64,000 bases of DNA from Pachyseris speciosa (GCA_016490735.1 JAEMWC010000243.1:243501-307500), one strand, 5' to 3'. Positions 1-11,273 are shown, counted from the first letter of the stretch. Notes: generated by a model from the letters alone, not told the origin. A program made the numbers and translations.

Positions 1-1457
1 CAAACATGACTTACAGCGCGAAATCACCTGAATCACTACTACAATCAAACTACAAGACAAAACAATTCGGAACTCACAAAACTCATGTGTGGGCTAACAG
101 CTGCTAACGTTGACCCTTGAACAACGGGAACAGGAAACATACATTAACTACCGTAACAATAAGGCAAGTTTGTCTACTATTCAGGTTATGGTAAAAAGGA
201 TGATCAGTGTGCATTGCAGAACAAAGATAATTTGTCTCTTTTGCCTGCGGCGTTATATGCAAAAACAATAGACAGAAAAAAGCTTGCATATATTACCTTG
301 GACAAGGTTAGCTAAAGTCACGCGATATTCCACAAGATTGAGCACAGTTCACTGAGGTTCTTGAATTGCAGAAAAGCAAATGAAAGTTCCATTCCCCTCC
401 CCGGGACAAAATTACGCATACGGCAGGACATGCATGTGCTGTGTGCGTACGCTACAAATGTTGATGCGATGTGCTGAATCACGGTAATCTAGGTGCTTCG
501 TAATGAGTTTACTAGCGCCCACACGGCCCCGGTCTGTTACTCTAGTTTCTGTAACGTGAAGTGCCTGTTTGAGCTGATTTTATCAAAGGTCGTCTCGAAT
601 ATAAAGCTTCACGCGGCCTTCAGGTGCAATGTCACGTATAGCTCATGTAAATATTTACAGACGAACGGTTGAACTGCCTTAAATTTAGGTTGACTGACAT
701 GGCGCACTTCGACACCCTATGAATCTTTAGATAGCGATGAAAACCAAATACAGTTTGTGAGTTATCTGTGTGACTTAAGAAGTCTGTTGTTCAGTTCTGA
801 CTGACTTGTTAGCAAACCAAAATAAACGAGCAAAAGGAACAAATCAACGGGAAAACAAGTAGAACTTGTTTACAAAAAAATTATGATGATTAACGACAGG
901 ATCAATCTGTTGGCTAATCTCTACACCTGGCGTTTTTTTATTCTCTTATTCTTTCTTAAATTACGAATAACAGAATGGATTTGACTTCTATGAACTACTG
1001 AGCAGTTGTAAAGATGGAAATTTTGCCTCCCTCTTGTTTTTTTGTTCTCTCTGCTTTCTTATTTATTCTGGGTTGAATCAGTAATACAAATTGCGTCAGC
1101 TACATTGTAGGTCGGTGCAATTCAGTTTTAAGAAATGGTTATGATAAAATTAATAACAGTAAAGGAAGACTCACCCAGCAAATGAAGTCAAAGCTAAGAG
1201 CAAGCGTTGTCTCACTGAGTTTCCATTTAGCTTGGCACTCACTTGGAACATAGTTGCGTAGTTGTCTAGGTCTTGTACGGTTTTCATCCCAGGCTGTCGC
1301 GGTCAATTTGTTGTGGTGTCTGCAACGAGCAGCCAGTGGAACTAGGCTAGGCCTACAATGCGTGCGTGCATATATGTAAGCAAAACAAACACTGCACAAC
1401 AATTTACATAAGCAGAAGCCACATATTGGGCACTATGGCATTAACCCTTAATTGGTA

Positions 1458-1547
1458 CGTGAGCCCCAGTATTAGCAGCCATGGTCAGCTGTTACGGTCT
1501 TGTTATGTCTTGTCAGCTGTCCATGGCGGCTAATACTCGGGCTCACA
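1458..1547. repeat. Short foldback element (33-bp inverted arms)
   Basis: Arms at 1459-1491 and 1514-1546 are inverted copies with about three mismatches, separated by 22 bp. The flanks TTAATTGGT (1449-1457) and TTAATTTGT (1548-1556) match at 8 of 9 positions, suggesting an old 9-bp target duplication of the Mutator-like type. It has no coding capacity. Confidence 0.6.
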
Positions 1548-1644
1548 TTAATTTGTGCGTATTGTTTGTCAAATTAAACCACATCCCACAAGCTTCACAT
1601 TTTCATTCACATTTACATTCACAAGTCTTCGTGTGAATGACGAC

Positions 1645-1694
1645 ATGACGTCTTCTAATGACGTCTTGACGTCTAATGACGTCTTCTAATGACG
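1645..1694. repeat. Cluster of TGACGTC motifs
   Basis: Four TGACGTC words plus related TGACG words occur within about 50 bp, partly as a tandem duplication of a TCTTCTAATGACG unit. TGACGTC is the core of the cAMP-response element family, but clustering by local duplication is enough to explain it. No adjacent promoter is identified. Confidence 0.35.
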
Positions 1695-2853
1695 ATATCC
1701 CTTTGGCTTTTCACCCTCTGTGTATAAATGATCATTCTTATCAAGACGGTGTAATACAGCATTTACGTATTCTTAGGAAGGCTTATGGAAAGTCTTAGGA
1801 AGACTTTCCAGTGATCCTTATATATGCCCAAAATCCGATTTGTCACAGAAACTGACCTTCAAGCGCAGCGCGAAACAATGCATTATGATTCGACTACAAA
1901 ACATCCTTAAATATGTTGAGACAATGGGTTCGTTTGAAGTTTTGATACCATCTTAATAGGGCAAAAATTTCTTTGTTGGCATTCTAGCTGATGGGTTGAT
2001 TAAGTTCAGCCAAACAACAACAAAGCACCCAGGTTTTCAGGCAGCGTACCTTTTTGAAATCCCTCGAAGACTTAGATTTACAACAATGACTTGGTAACGG
2101 AGATGAACGTTTCCAACTGTATCCCATGTTTGTCTTGTAGTGCTATGGATTGCACCCTACTGGTGGCTTGCACGAATGACGGAGATGTCATATGAACAAC
2201 AGAAGAGCTACCTCACCCTTTTGGCGTATGGAGTTACTGTCACGCTCTCTTTACTCCTTACAATAGTCGCGTCCTACTGTTTCTATGTAACTGCTCTGAA
2301 AGCTTCTGAGAACCTCCACGATGAGCTGACCAAGGCAGTGATCAGGGCACCAATTCTGTTCTTTGACACAAACCCCGTCGGTCGCATCTTGAACCGTTTT
2401 TCCAAAGACATTGGCAATATGGACGACCGCCTTCCATCAATTTTTCTCTTTTCAGTCCAATTGTGGTTGTACTTTTTCAGTGCCGCCATTCTTTCAGCGG
2501 TTGCCAATGTATGGTTGTTTATCACATGTGTTCCTTTAACGTTGTTGTTTCTCTACGTTGCTAAATACTATTTGAAATCTTCGCGAGAAATCAGACGCCT
2601 TGAAGCAGTGACGTGCAATCCTGTATATTCGCTTATTGCCGATACTGTGGCAGGATTAGAATTAATTCGTTCCTCTGAGATGGAAGAAGAGTTCTTACAA
2701 AGATTTTACAAGTTAGTAAACTGTTACTTTAATAGAATTACTTGTAGTATTTTAATTTTATTTTATGCGTTTAGCGTGGTTTCTAACGTTTGGTTTGGAT
2801 TGAGTAATTCGTAGATCAGCGCACGGGTTTTGAATTAGCAGTTTTCAAAATCC

Positions 2854-3165
2854 TTAATAATTCATGACGAGAAAACAAAGGAAACCACTACCATGAAGGA
2901 GGTTGGGATATGTGATCCTAATTACCATAAACTCATTAATAATTCACGAAGAGAAAACAAAGGAAATCTCTACCGTGTAGGAGGTTGGGATATGTGATCC
3001 TAATTACCATAAACTCATTAATAATTCATGAAGAGAAAACAAAGGAAATCTCTACCGTGTAGGAGGTTGGGATATGTGATCCTAATTACCATAAACACAT
3101 TAATAATTCATGAAGAGAAAACAAAGGAAATCACTACCGTGTAGGAGGTTGGGATATGTGATCCT
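2854..3165. repeat. 82-bp tandem repeat, about 3.8 copies
   Basis: Units start at 2854, 2936, 3018 and 3100, exactly 82 bp apart. The last is cut at about 66 bp. Copies 2 to 4 are nearly identical, while copy 1 is more divergent. The array lies in the first visible ABCC intron. Confidence 0.9.
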
Positions 3166-3224
3166 CCACGAATTGTTCATGATTTGAGAAGCTATATTCA
3201 ACACACTTGCGAGTTAACAAATGG

Positions 3225-3395
3225 ATGCAGTTAAGCGTTGTCTATACTCTTATCGACAACGATATTCGTCATCACAGTGGTCAAAATGTTGTGGATTCAC
3301 GAGGCGCAGCCGACTTCCGGAGTCCACAACAAATTTTGACCACTGTGATGACGAATATCGTTGTCGATAAGAGTACAGACAACGCTAAGCTGCAT
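3225..3395. repeat. Long hairpin (about 70-bp inverted arms)
   Basis: Arms 3225-3295 and 3323-3395 are inverted copies with a few mismatches and a one- or two-base indel, around a 27-bp spacer. A smaller inverted pair (TTACCACAA at about 3409 and TTGTGGTAA at about 3451) follows directly. This looks like a non-coding foldback transposon in the ABCC intron. The short open frame across it is an artefact of the symmetry. Confidence 0.75.
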
Positions 3396-3483
3396 TCCAT
3401 TTTTTTTTTACCACAATTTCAACGTCAAGAGATTCATATGACTAGCAGTTGTGGTAAAATGTTTTCACGCATCCAGCTTTCAG

Positions 3484-3720
3484 CTTGATTGATTGATTGA
3501 TTGATTGATTGACTTACTCATTGATTGATTGATAGATAGATTGCTTGCTTGCTTGCTTGCTTGCGGATTGATCGATTGACTGATTGATCGATTGATTGTC
3601 AAGATCAATGTATGAATAAGCGGACGGACGGGCGGTCGGTAGGATAGATGGATGGATAGATTCTGATTTCATTCATTCGTTCATTTATTTATTTATTCAT
3701 TTATTCATTCACTTATCATT
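3484..3720. repeat. Tetranucleotide simple-repeat tract
   Basis: Runs of GATT, TTGC, GGAC, GATG and ATTT/ATTC tetranucleotides follow one another with imperfections. This is low-complexity intronic DNA. Confidence 0.85.
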
Positions 3721-4065
3721 ATTTTCTAGTTAAAAATGGCTAAAACCTGGGTTGCTTAAGGGGGGACTAACTTAACTACAGACTTAGCGTTGTTGCCAAG
3801 GGATTTTTACGGATTGTATTTGTAAAACACGGTTTTTCGGTGTTTTTGCCACTATATTGGTGAGACGTGCGAAGAGGTGAACATGTAAAATTTATAAATT
3901 GCTATTGCGCATGCATAACTTGCCCCAGGCCCCAACCGCGCCTTAGAGAGAAAAATCCCTAAAACTTGGAGAAAATTATGTGAAGTTCCGATTTTTTTTT
4001 GCCAATCGGAGATATTCCAGCCCTCTTTACAAGCCTACGTAAGCAATTGTTGTTAACGTACATAA

Positions 4066-4412
4066 AAACACTGGAAAATACTTTAGCAAGGGCCACCGTT
4101 GCAAAATAGAAGAGCCGGATCCTGTAATGGATCTAACCAGCTATAAAATTGTAAACTAGAGAACGGTAAAAAACAAGCAAGGCTGGTTACACAGCTAGGA
4201 ATAATTATTTAAACCAATATTTCGGGAGGCACAGCCTTCCTTCATCAGGGTGTTACATATTATAACCCTAACCCTAACCCTAACCCTAACCCTAACCCTA
4301 ACCCTAATATGTAACACCCTGATGAAGGAAGGCTGTGCCTCCCGAAATATTGGTTTAAATATATATTCCTAGCTGTGTAACCAGCCTTGCTTGTTTTTTA
4401 CCGTTCTCTAGT
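4066..4412. mobile_element. Foldback retro-insertion enclosing seven telomeric CCCTAA units
   Basis: Arms of about 108 bp (4153-4260 and 4307-4414) are inverted copies with only two or three mismatches. Between them lies a perfect (CCCTAA)7 tract at 4266-4307, the animal telomere repeat. The left end carries a further unique 87 bp (4066-4152). The 13-bp word TTAACGTACATAA occurs at 4053-4065 and again at 4413-4425, which reads as a target-site duplication. A duplication of that length fits target-primed reverse transcription rather than cut-and-paste transposition. The arm motif CTGATGAAGG followed by CCGAAATATT resembles the ends of Penelope-like elements; that assignment is inference. The element lies in the ABCC intron just before the damaged exon. 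Confidence 0.75.
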
Positions 4413-4829
4413 TTAACGTACATAACTGCAATGATAATGACAAAATGGTATGAATTTGCGTGCTTATGACGTCATAAATCTTACAAAAACGCGAATTTCC
4501 AAAAATCGATACGTAGAGTTTTGCACCTTGGCGATCGTTAACCATTGGCTCCATTTTCTATATCCAGAAGTGTACGCCACTCGAGTGTTAGGCCTTTTTC
4601 TGTTCTGGTCACGTGACTTACCAAATATGGTTGTGACTCGAAAATCTTGTAAAACGTTTTGATTGTAAAAACATAGCCAGACAGCTTGTCTGTGCAAGTT
4701 AGGGTTTCCAAGATATGTGGGTTGGGAACTTTCCATAGCAACAATGTTAGCTAACTTTGTAGTTAAGTTAGTCCCCCCATTGACTAGACAAAAAAATATT
4801 GTGTGGCTATATTGGTATTGGTATTGCAG

Positions 4830-4965
4830 GTATCAAGACAAACATACATCAGCCATGATAATGCTGAAAGCTTCCAAATTCTGGCTTTGTTTTCAAGGAG
4901 ATGTAATAGGAATTTCCTCGTGACGTCTGTATCAGCTGGAGCCTTGTTTGCAACTCAAAGCCCAG
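4830..4965 (+). pseudogene. ABCC exon 2 with a frameshift
   Basis: The acceptor is TTGCAG at 4824-4829 and the donor is CAG|GTGGGT at 4966. The first part reads YQDKHTSAMIMLKASKFW, which continues FLQRFYK from exon 1 through a split AA|G codon. In the original frame a TGA follows at 4921-4923. From 4914 the frame shifted by one base reads FLVTSVSAGALFATQSP and ends in phase 1, which fits exon 3 exactly. The phases on both sides therefore require a one-base deletion (or two-base insertion) inside this exon at about 4908-4914. The corresponding region of ABCC proteins is the penultimate part of the second transmembrane domain. Confidence 0.75.
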
Positions 4966-6679
4966 GTGGGTGTATCAATAAGGTGGCTCAAAATGGTTTC
5001 ATTAAATTTTAACACCAACTCTTTGATTGATCGATGCTCCCATAATTTTTCGTTTGTTTCCTTGAACATGGTATCAAAACTGAAATTTCCCAATTATCCC
5101 TCAACAAGTTGTGACCAATTTCAGGTATTCCCAGACCTCTGACGGTCTAACAACACCGACTTGTCAAGTCTTACACTTTTCTTCAAGACACTGCTCATAT
5201 CACCGCCCGAACAGTTTTAGTTTCAGTTTATTTTTTGCCATTTTTGGTACACATCGCTATAAATAAATATATACATTAAAGTACAAAACATCTTTCAAAT
5301 GTCTTTCAACACACCAAAACTCCATATTCCTGCCATTTTCCTTGTACTTTTGAGCTTACAAAATGGAAATTTGCAATCTCTTTTTCGCCGGCTGATTTCT
5401 GTTGCGTCTTTTCATTCGCGCTGTTATGTTATATAAAGAATTCTTCATATTATCAAGTTCTTTTGATTTTCAAGTTACAGTACTGAGACATCAATAATAG
5501 ACTGATGAACTTGTATGTTGATAATTTCTGCTATAAATGAATTCTCTTCTGTATTCCTTTCATTTCAACTCTCAAATTAAATAATCAAAGGGTGTCAAGA
5601 ATTCGCTAGAATTTAAGATAACAATTCCGCGTTTAATCATGCAATTTTCCAATTTTCTTGAACACTTCAAAGACGTGTGGGAGTGCAACATGTAAAAAGA
5701 AATTGACTGTATTCTGTTAGACTAGCCGATCCACTTATACCGTAAAAGCTCTATTAAGCCTCCGTCTCTATTAACCCCCCCCCCCCGGTTTTTGTAATAA
5801 GCCCTTCCCCTCTCTAATAACCTCCCCCACCCCCTTTTTTGGACATGATATTTTGTAAGTAGCCCATCTTATTCCCTGTTACGAAATCCACTTCATGAGG
5901 CCCAGTTGGTTTGTTTTTAAACAAATATGCCCTCAAACACATCATACTGTTTGCTACTCTTTATTAAATAATAAAGTTTCACTATAATTCTTTGTGAATT
6001 TTGTACAAAAACTTTTTTAAGATTTCAAATAAGCTCCCCCCCCCCCCCTCTACTGAACCGCCTCTCGAATTACCCCCCTCCCCGTCATTGATGAGGCCTT
6101 GAATCTGGAAGAATCTTGAATCTGGTGAGGCACAACTTAATTTCGTTAAGACAACGAGTTAGTCAGTGTTAGTCATTATGTCAGGCAAACTTGATCTTTT
6201 GGTTTTGTTTTAGCCGTGGCTGGCATGTCTCTGTCATTTGCAGCTGAGACATTAGAAGCTTCGCAGTATGACATTCGCATTGCATCAGAAACAGAAAATT
6301 ACATGACATCAGTGGAAAGAGTTTTCACGTATACTGACATCGAACCAGAGCCCGGGTACAACATAGAACTCCTTCCTCCAAAGGCGTGGCCAACAGCCGG
6401 CACCTTGACATTTCAGGACTTGTCATTGAGTTATTTGATTGGAGCCCCAGCCACCCTGAAAGACATAAGCGTCCGTGTCGCTGGAAAGGAGAAAGTTGGT
6501 GTTGCAGGTCGCACGGGAGCTGGCAAATCTTCCCTGGTGGCTGCTTTGTTTCGAATGCCAGAACCTAGTGGCAGGGTAAGAACGATTATTGCTGAGTTAT
6601 AGATCAGTATGCTATATAACTTCAATGTGTTGCAGGTTTCGAGAGGGCGAAAAGGATGATTGGTTGCTATTTTTCAGTT

Positions 6680-6810
6680 TCAGATAATAATAATTTAGAA
6701 CTTATATAGTGCATTTTCCATGTGTATATGATCAAATGCGCTTTACAAGCAGATGAAATTGGAATTTGGAAATGTTGGTTTTTGTGGAGAGGGGAAAACC
6801 GGAGTACCCG

Positions 6811-6854
<44 letters not shown>

Positions 6855-6952
6855 AGCCCACATATGACGTCGAGTCCGGGAATCGAACCCGGGCCACATT
6901 GGCGGGAGGCGAGTGCTCTCACCACTACGCCATCCCTGCTCCCCAAAGGGGT
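6680..6952 (-). mobile_element. tRNA-derived SINE, family 1
   Basis: Read on the minus strand, the head at about 6952-6870 has a tRNA-like A box (TGGCGTAGTGG) and B box (GGTTCGATTCC). A body of about 170 bp follows, then an AT-rich tail. The acceptor stem does not pair, so this is not a tRNA gene. The body recurs at 52455-52578. The element lies in the intron between ABCC exons 3 and 4. Confidence 0.75.
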
Positions 6953-7725
6953 GAGGATTCAAAGGGCTTAGTTATCTGACACTCGCCTGCAGTGTCCATT
7001 CGGTGCTCAGTGTGTCAATGGTTAGGGTTTATTGCAATTTATTTATTGCAATTTATTCCATGATAGTCTTTACAATGCGGAAAATCATTAAGGACCCTGA
7101 CAATGGCTAAACATGTTCACGTCCTGAATACCATTCCTTACATAATGTCGCGCTTTCGTTCAAACAGGTCATCATAGATGGCGTGAACATCATGGACCTC
7201 AATCTACAAGCATCTCGCCGGTCCATGGCGGTGATCACTCAGGATCCTGTTCTCTTTCGTGGCAGCCTCAGGAGGAACCTGGATCCCTTCTCTTTGTACG
7301 AAGATCATGAGCTGTGGAGGGCTTTGGAAGAGGTACAACTGAAGTCCCTCGTGCAACAGCTACCTGATCAACTGGAGTTCAAGCTGAAGGAGGCTGGGAG
7401 CAACTTCAGGGTTGGGGAGCGTCATTTGGTCTGTTTAGCGGGCGCGCTGTTGCAGCAAAGCAAGATCATAATATTGGATGAAGCCACTGCTAATGTGGAT
7501 TACAAGACAGATTATCTCATTCAAGAAGTTATGCGAAGCAAATTTAAAGATTCCACAGTGTTAACCATTGCTCATCGCTTGAACATCATCATGGACCATG
7601 ATAAATTGTTGGTCATGGATCAAGGACGAGCGGTAGAGTTTGACAAACCTGAGGTCCTTCTTCAGAATGACAATGGATATTTTTACCGTCTTGTTCAAAC
7701 CCTTAACGTGACTACAACTCAGTGA

Positions 7726-8368
7726 CGTTGCAGTGTCCAGTCCCTCGCCATCTCGATCCCAGCATTTCTTAGTTTTTCGAAAGAGGGAGGGGGGTAGGAG
7801 AAGTGAAAGTTTTCGTGCCCAGGCCGCAAGCAACCACGCGCTGAAACAAGGACCAACGAAGCAGTCCGTCGTGCTAACACAGTACTAGTGAATGCAGTGT
7901 AAAATTCTTAATGTATAAAGCGGCATCAGTTAAAAGGACAGCACTTTTTCAATGAGAATAATACCCTTTGATGATTGTTTTGGTGTCTCTTTAATCCAAA
8001 GTACAGATGTCCTATTTTTTTTTTCAACGTTTTCCTCTAGTTCATTTGAAAAACTTATAAGCACATTACAGAAACAGCTGCCTCTTTAAGGGTTTCATTG
8101 ATTCTCGGACACGAAAACGAACCATGCACCTTGCGAGGGACAATCTTAACCATGGCAACAAGGCCACTTTGTACAGCATTTCAAACTGAGAGCGACATTT
8201 TGCAATGGTTACAATTTGGAATATTTACTTATTCAAATAGTTTAGGAGCTATGCAGCGTACAAGTGTACCTATAGCGAGCGAGTCCAGGTGGGGTAGGCC
8301 ACAGTCCCGTCTTTTGTCGTTGCTTTACTGTCCTCAGTCTCGGCCCGCTGTTAAGGCGCTATTTAATA
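7726..8368. other. Downstream of ABCC, no gene seen
   Basis: This holds the probable 3' flank of the ABCC gene. No clear AATAAA signal is close to the stop, and no exon or strong repeat was recognised. Confidence 0.4.
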
Positions 8369-8543
8369 GGGACCTTAAGCAACGACGACGGCGACGGCAA
8401 CGAAAACGTCACTTCAAAATATAACTTCTCGTTCTGTAACTCTTTCGCGATTATTCCACTTTGTTGAACTTGGAAAATGCTGGCGAACTGTCCAAGTACT
8501 AAATTGCAAAGAACGACGTCAAAGTAAGTAAAAAGAGAATAAT

Positions 8544-8585
<42 letters not shown>

Positions 8586-8866
8586 TTTATTTAAGTCTCA
8601 AATGTATTTAGCCGAGCACAGATGCTCTACTAATTGGAGAGACTAAATCAAATCAACTCTAAATAAATCAAATGAAATCAGTTGTCGTCATGCGCTCACG
8701 TTCTCAAGAAAACATAAAATTTGGCCATTTCACGTTGTTTTGCAGAGGACGGCAAAGAAATGTACCAAAATGTGAAACGCACGTGCAGAGCCATTGTTTT
8801 TGCTCATTAAGCCTATTGTACTGTGACGTTCTCGCTGCCGTTGCCGTCCTCGTTGCTTAAGGTCCC
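8369..8866. mobile_element. MITE with GGGACCTTAAGCAACG termini, copy A
   Basis: Inverted ends of about 40 bp start GGGACCTTAAGCAACGACGA at 8369 and end in the complement at 8866. TA dinucleotides flank both ends, as in a TA target duplication. Compared with copy B (27909-28228), this copy has about 150 extra bases around 8537-8680, including an (AAT)n tract at about 8543-8584. That block looks like a later insertion. There is no transposase. Confidence 0.8.
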
Positions 8867-9053
8867 TACTAGCAGTATACTGAGACGACCGACAAAAGAA
8901 AAAATGAACCTGAGATAACGTGATAAACGGTTCCACAATACAAATTTTGATTTAGCTCTCTGTTGTTCGATCACTGGCCGGTCAATGGTATCGGTATATT
9001 ACATGGTTCAAAGGAATACGCAACGACCCTTCAGAAAGATTTGGATCAAGGTG

Positions 9054-10232
9054 CTATGACATACGTGCGCCTGGCTGAGTTGGCACCACCAAAAACGGGC
9101 AATTACGCAAAGAATCATCTTTAGTGTTCATTTCATACCAACCATTCTCTGCTGATTTCCTGGCTGCCGCAGTTTGTTTATATTCATTATTGCCATTACG
9201 ACGTTCCACGTTGCTCCGTGAACGCGCTCGTGCATCAAAGGGTCGACTTCTTCCTATTCGCATCGAGGTTCTAAAATTATTATTGTCATTAGCATTACAG
9301 CACCAAATAAAAGAAAGTAGGAGTCGTTTGAATGTCTTCCTCATTTCTCTATTGCGATAAGCATAAACAAGCGGATTCACCATACTGTTAGAGTAGTGCA
9401 TCCACTTCACAAACCGTACCAGCCTTAGAATATTAGGATAGGGTGGCAAGCAAGGCATACAAAATTCCGCTAGCATATTTGCAACGCAAAATGGAAGCCA
9501 TGCAATCACGAACAGTCCTGCAATTAGCGCGATAGTCACAGCAATTTTTGTCTCGTTTCGCGCAGGTCTGTTCGGTACCTCTGCTGGGTGGACACGAGCG
9601 CGTGTGGTTCCTCTTGCAGTCTGAAATATACTCGCGTACACGGTCAGTATCACCAGTGTCGGGATAGCGAAACACGTGGTCACAAGAATAATGCTGTAAG
9701 GTTTTTGCCACTTGTTAAGCTGCAACGGGTACAGACCAGCCATAATGAATGCAAAAAGCCAAGCACCGGCGATCATCAGGTAGTATATCCACATGGAGTA
9801 AGATCGATGGTTGATCGGGCGTGTTATCGCCAGATATCGTTCAATACTGATGGCAGTTAACTGTAGAACAGAGGCACAGCCAGTGAAAATGTCCACCGTG
9901 GAATAGAAGGTTATCAGCTCGGCGCCCTTCACGCAACTTAAATCCTGTTGACAGGTGGAGAAATAAATCCACAAAGGAATCGATATTAGCCCTACTAACA
10001 GGTCAGATACGGCCAGTCCGACAAGAAATGTGTTATTGACGGTACGAAGTCTTGAGTTGAACTTGAAGGCTGCAATGACGAGAGTGTTTCCTATAATCAC
10101 AAATAAGGCAAGTAACACATACACCCCTGCTGCAGCTATGATTTCAATTTCGTCATGCGCCAAGGTGGCAGCAACTTGTGGCAAAGTTGTTGGCGTTACG
10201 ACCGTCGATGAAATGTTGTCCATTTTACTCAA
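9054..10232 (-). CDS. Class A GPCR, aminergic-like, intronless
   Basis: A 392-residue seven-helix receptor at the plasma membrane, likely coupled to G proteins. Landmarks in order: N49 (helix 1), SDLLV with D77 (helix 2), D114 eighteen residues before R132 (the 3.32 position that binds the amine in aminergic receptors), ERY 131-133, W158 (helix 4), P191 (helix 5), AWLPF with W245 (helix 6), W277 and Y280 (helix 7), and NPLVY 286-290. D3.32 with Y7.43 argues for a biogenic-amine-like ligand, but the ligand itself cannot be read from sequence. The usual Cys at 3.25 is Ile107, and the second extracellular loop has no Cys. A Cys-x-x-Cys pair lies in the third extracellular loop (C258, C261). The intracellular loop 3 is short. 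N6 is a glycosylation sequon. The start ATG at 10232 leaves a normal-length N-terminus. It is a paralogue of the gene at 19664-20893. Confidence 0.9.
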   Translation of the reverse strand: MSKMDNISSTVVTPTTLPQVAATLAHDEIEIIAAAGVYVLLALFVIIGNTLVIAAFKFNSRLRTVNNTFLVGLAVSDLLVGLISIPLWIYFSTCQQDLSCVKGAELITFYSTVDIFTGCASVLQLTAISIERYLAITRPINHRSYSMWIYYLMIAGAWLFAFIMAGLYPLQLNKWQKPYSIILVTTCFAIPTLVILTVYASIFQTARGTTRARVHPAEVPNRPARNETKIAVTIALIAGLFVIAWLPFCVANMLAEFCMPCLPPYPNILRLVRFVKWMHYSNSMVNPLVYAYRNREMRKTFKRLLLSFIWCCNANDNNNFRTSMRIGRSRPFDARARSRSNVERRNGNNEYKQTAAARKSAENGWYEMNTKDDSLRNCPFLVVPTQPGARMS

Positions 10233-11273
10233 TAATTCGCAAGTTCCAACGTTAAAAGTTTTGCCACCTTTTGCTTGTTGTCATCTGAAAGACAGAAATT
10301 GGTTGAAGAGATTGTAATTTATGAACACATTGATTCAGAAATGAGTTGATGTACAGTAAAGTGTTAATACTCTGGATAATTCATTACAACCATCAGCCTT
10401 CTTCAAATACCTCGGATAATTAACTTTGCAGCGCGTTGCAAAACAATTAAAGGATAGTTTCACGGTTTGACGCATGTGCAAGCTATGACGTAGCCCACTA
10501 AATTCCATTGTTTAGAAACCTATCAGATGCGAGTACATCACTTGTGCGTGCAGACCGGAGTAGAACCTTCGGGCCAAAGAAGAAATTCGATGTTCAATAC
10601 TAAATTCAACATTTTCTGTGTAAATCCGTTGACATTTTCCATGAAATGTGGGCATCAGTCACTCTGCTAGCCCTCGGGTAGCCGTAGACTATCATTCTGC
10701 TGGCACAAAATTACAGTCTGTGATTACTGAAATACATGTGGTTAATGCGAAAACTAAAATGTAGTTTATGCATGGAGTCGCAACATTCAAAATGAATTCT
10801 AATGAGCAATCTCACGACTCGCCTTTAACCTTATATTTTTGCGACTACATGACCGCGAAATTTCTGGGAGCCAGTTCTCTTCTTCAAATTGTTAATTGCT
10901 TCTTTTATTGTAAATTATGGGTACAATAAAGTGTTCTTCACAGTATTGTTGTTGTTGTTAAGAGTCATCTGGACGCTTCCGATTGTTTTATAAACAACAG
11001 AATCGGAATAGGCTAACGTTATAGTTTGCACATTCGCAGAGCCGTGAAACCCTTCCTTTAACAAACTGCTAATCTTAGTCTAGTTGTGAAGGCTGAAAAC
11101 ATGAGATAACCCGGCGTCCGTCAAATGTATTCACTAACTTCAAAGATAACAATTGATGCGACTGAGTTATTCTTAAACAATCATCACAGTAACTGCTTTT
11201 CAAACACTATTCTCGAGTAAGTCTATTGACTAAGTCCTCCTTGATAATTCTGGTGTAAACAATAGCCCATTTT
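10233..11273. other. Upstream flank of the first GPCR, no gene seen
   Basis: AT-rich DNA with no recognisable exon. It should contain the promoter and any 5' untranslated exon of the minus-strand receptor, but no TATA box or initiator could be singled out. Confidence 0.4.

Larger units (their letters stand above)
1..2140. other. Non-coding stretch left of the ABCC exons
   Basis: No convincing exon is seen on either strand. Short open frames here lack splice signals and recognisable motifs. The only structures noted are the foldback at 1458-1547 and the TGACGTC cluster at 1645-1694, listed separately. Upstream exons of the ABCC gene should lie here or left of the window, but I could not recognise any. 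Confidence 0.5.
2141..7725 (+). pseudogene. ABCC (MRP4-like) ABC transporter, C-terminal half, probably decaying
   Basis: ABCC proteins export organic anions and drugs across membranes using two nucleotide-binding domains. Four exons are visible: 2141-2711 (acceptor TAG, donor GTTAGT, phase 2), 4830-4965, 6214-6575 (donor GTAAGA, phase 0) and 7168-7725 (stop TGA). Exon 1 encodes part of the second transmembrane domain, with the family motif FFDTNPVGRILNRFSKDIG. Exon 3 holds Walker A (GRTGAGKSS). Exon 4 holds the Q-loop (TQDPVLF), Walker B (IIILDEATANVD) and the H-loop (TIAHRL). Two defects stand out. Exon 2 needs a one-base shift to stay open. The ABC signature, normally SVGQRQ in this position, reads RVGERH, followed by CLAGA instead of CLARA. 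The first half of the protein lies outside the window. MRP4 (ABCC4) is the closest family I recognise, but other short ABCC proteins are possible. A functional gene with an assembly error in exon 2 cannot be excluded. Confidence 0.82.

Noticed and set aside
2854..3165. CRISPR-like array
   Set aside because: Direct 82-bp tandem repeat with no spacers, in an animal intron.
6858..6945. Candidate tRNA gene
   Set aside because: A and B boxes are present but the acceptor stem does not pair and the sequence runs into a SINE body.
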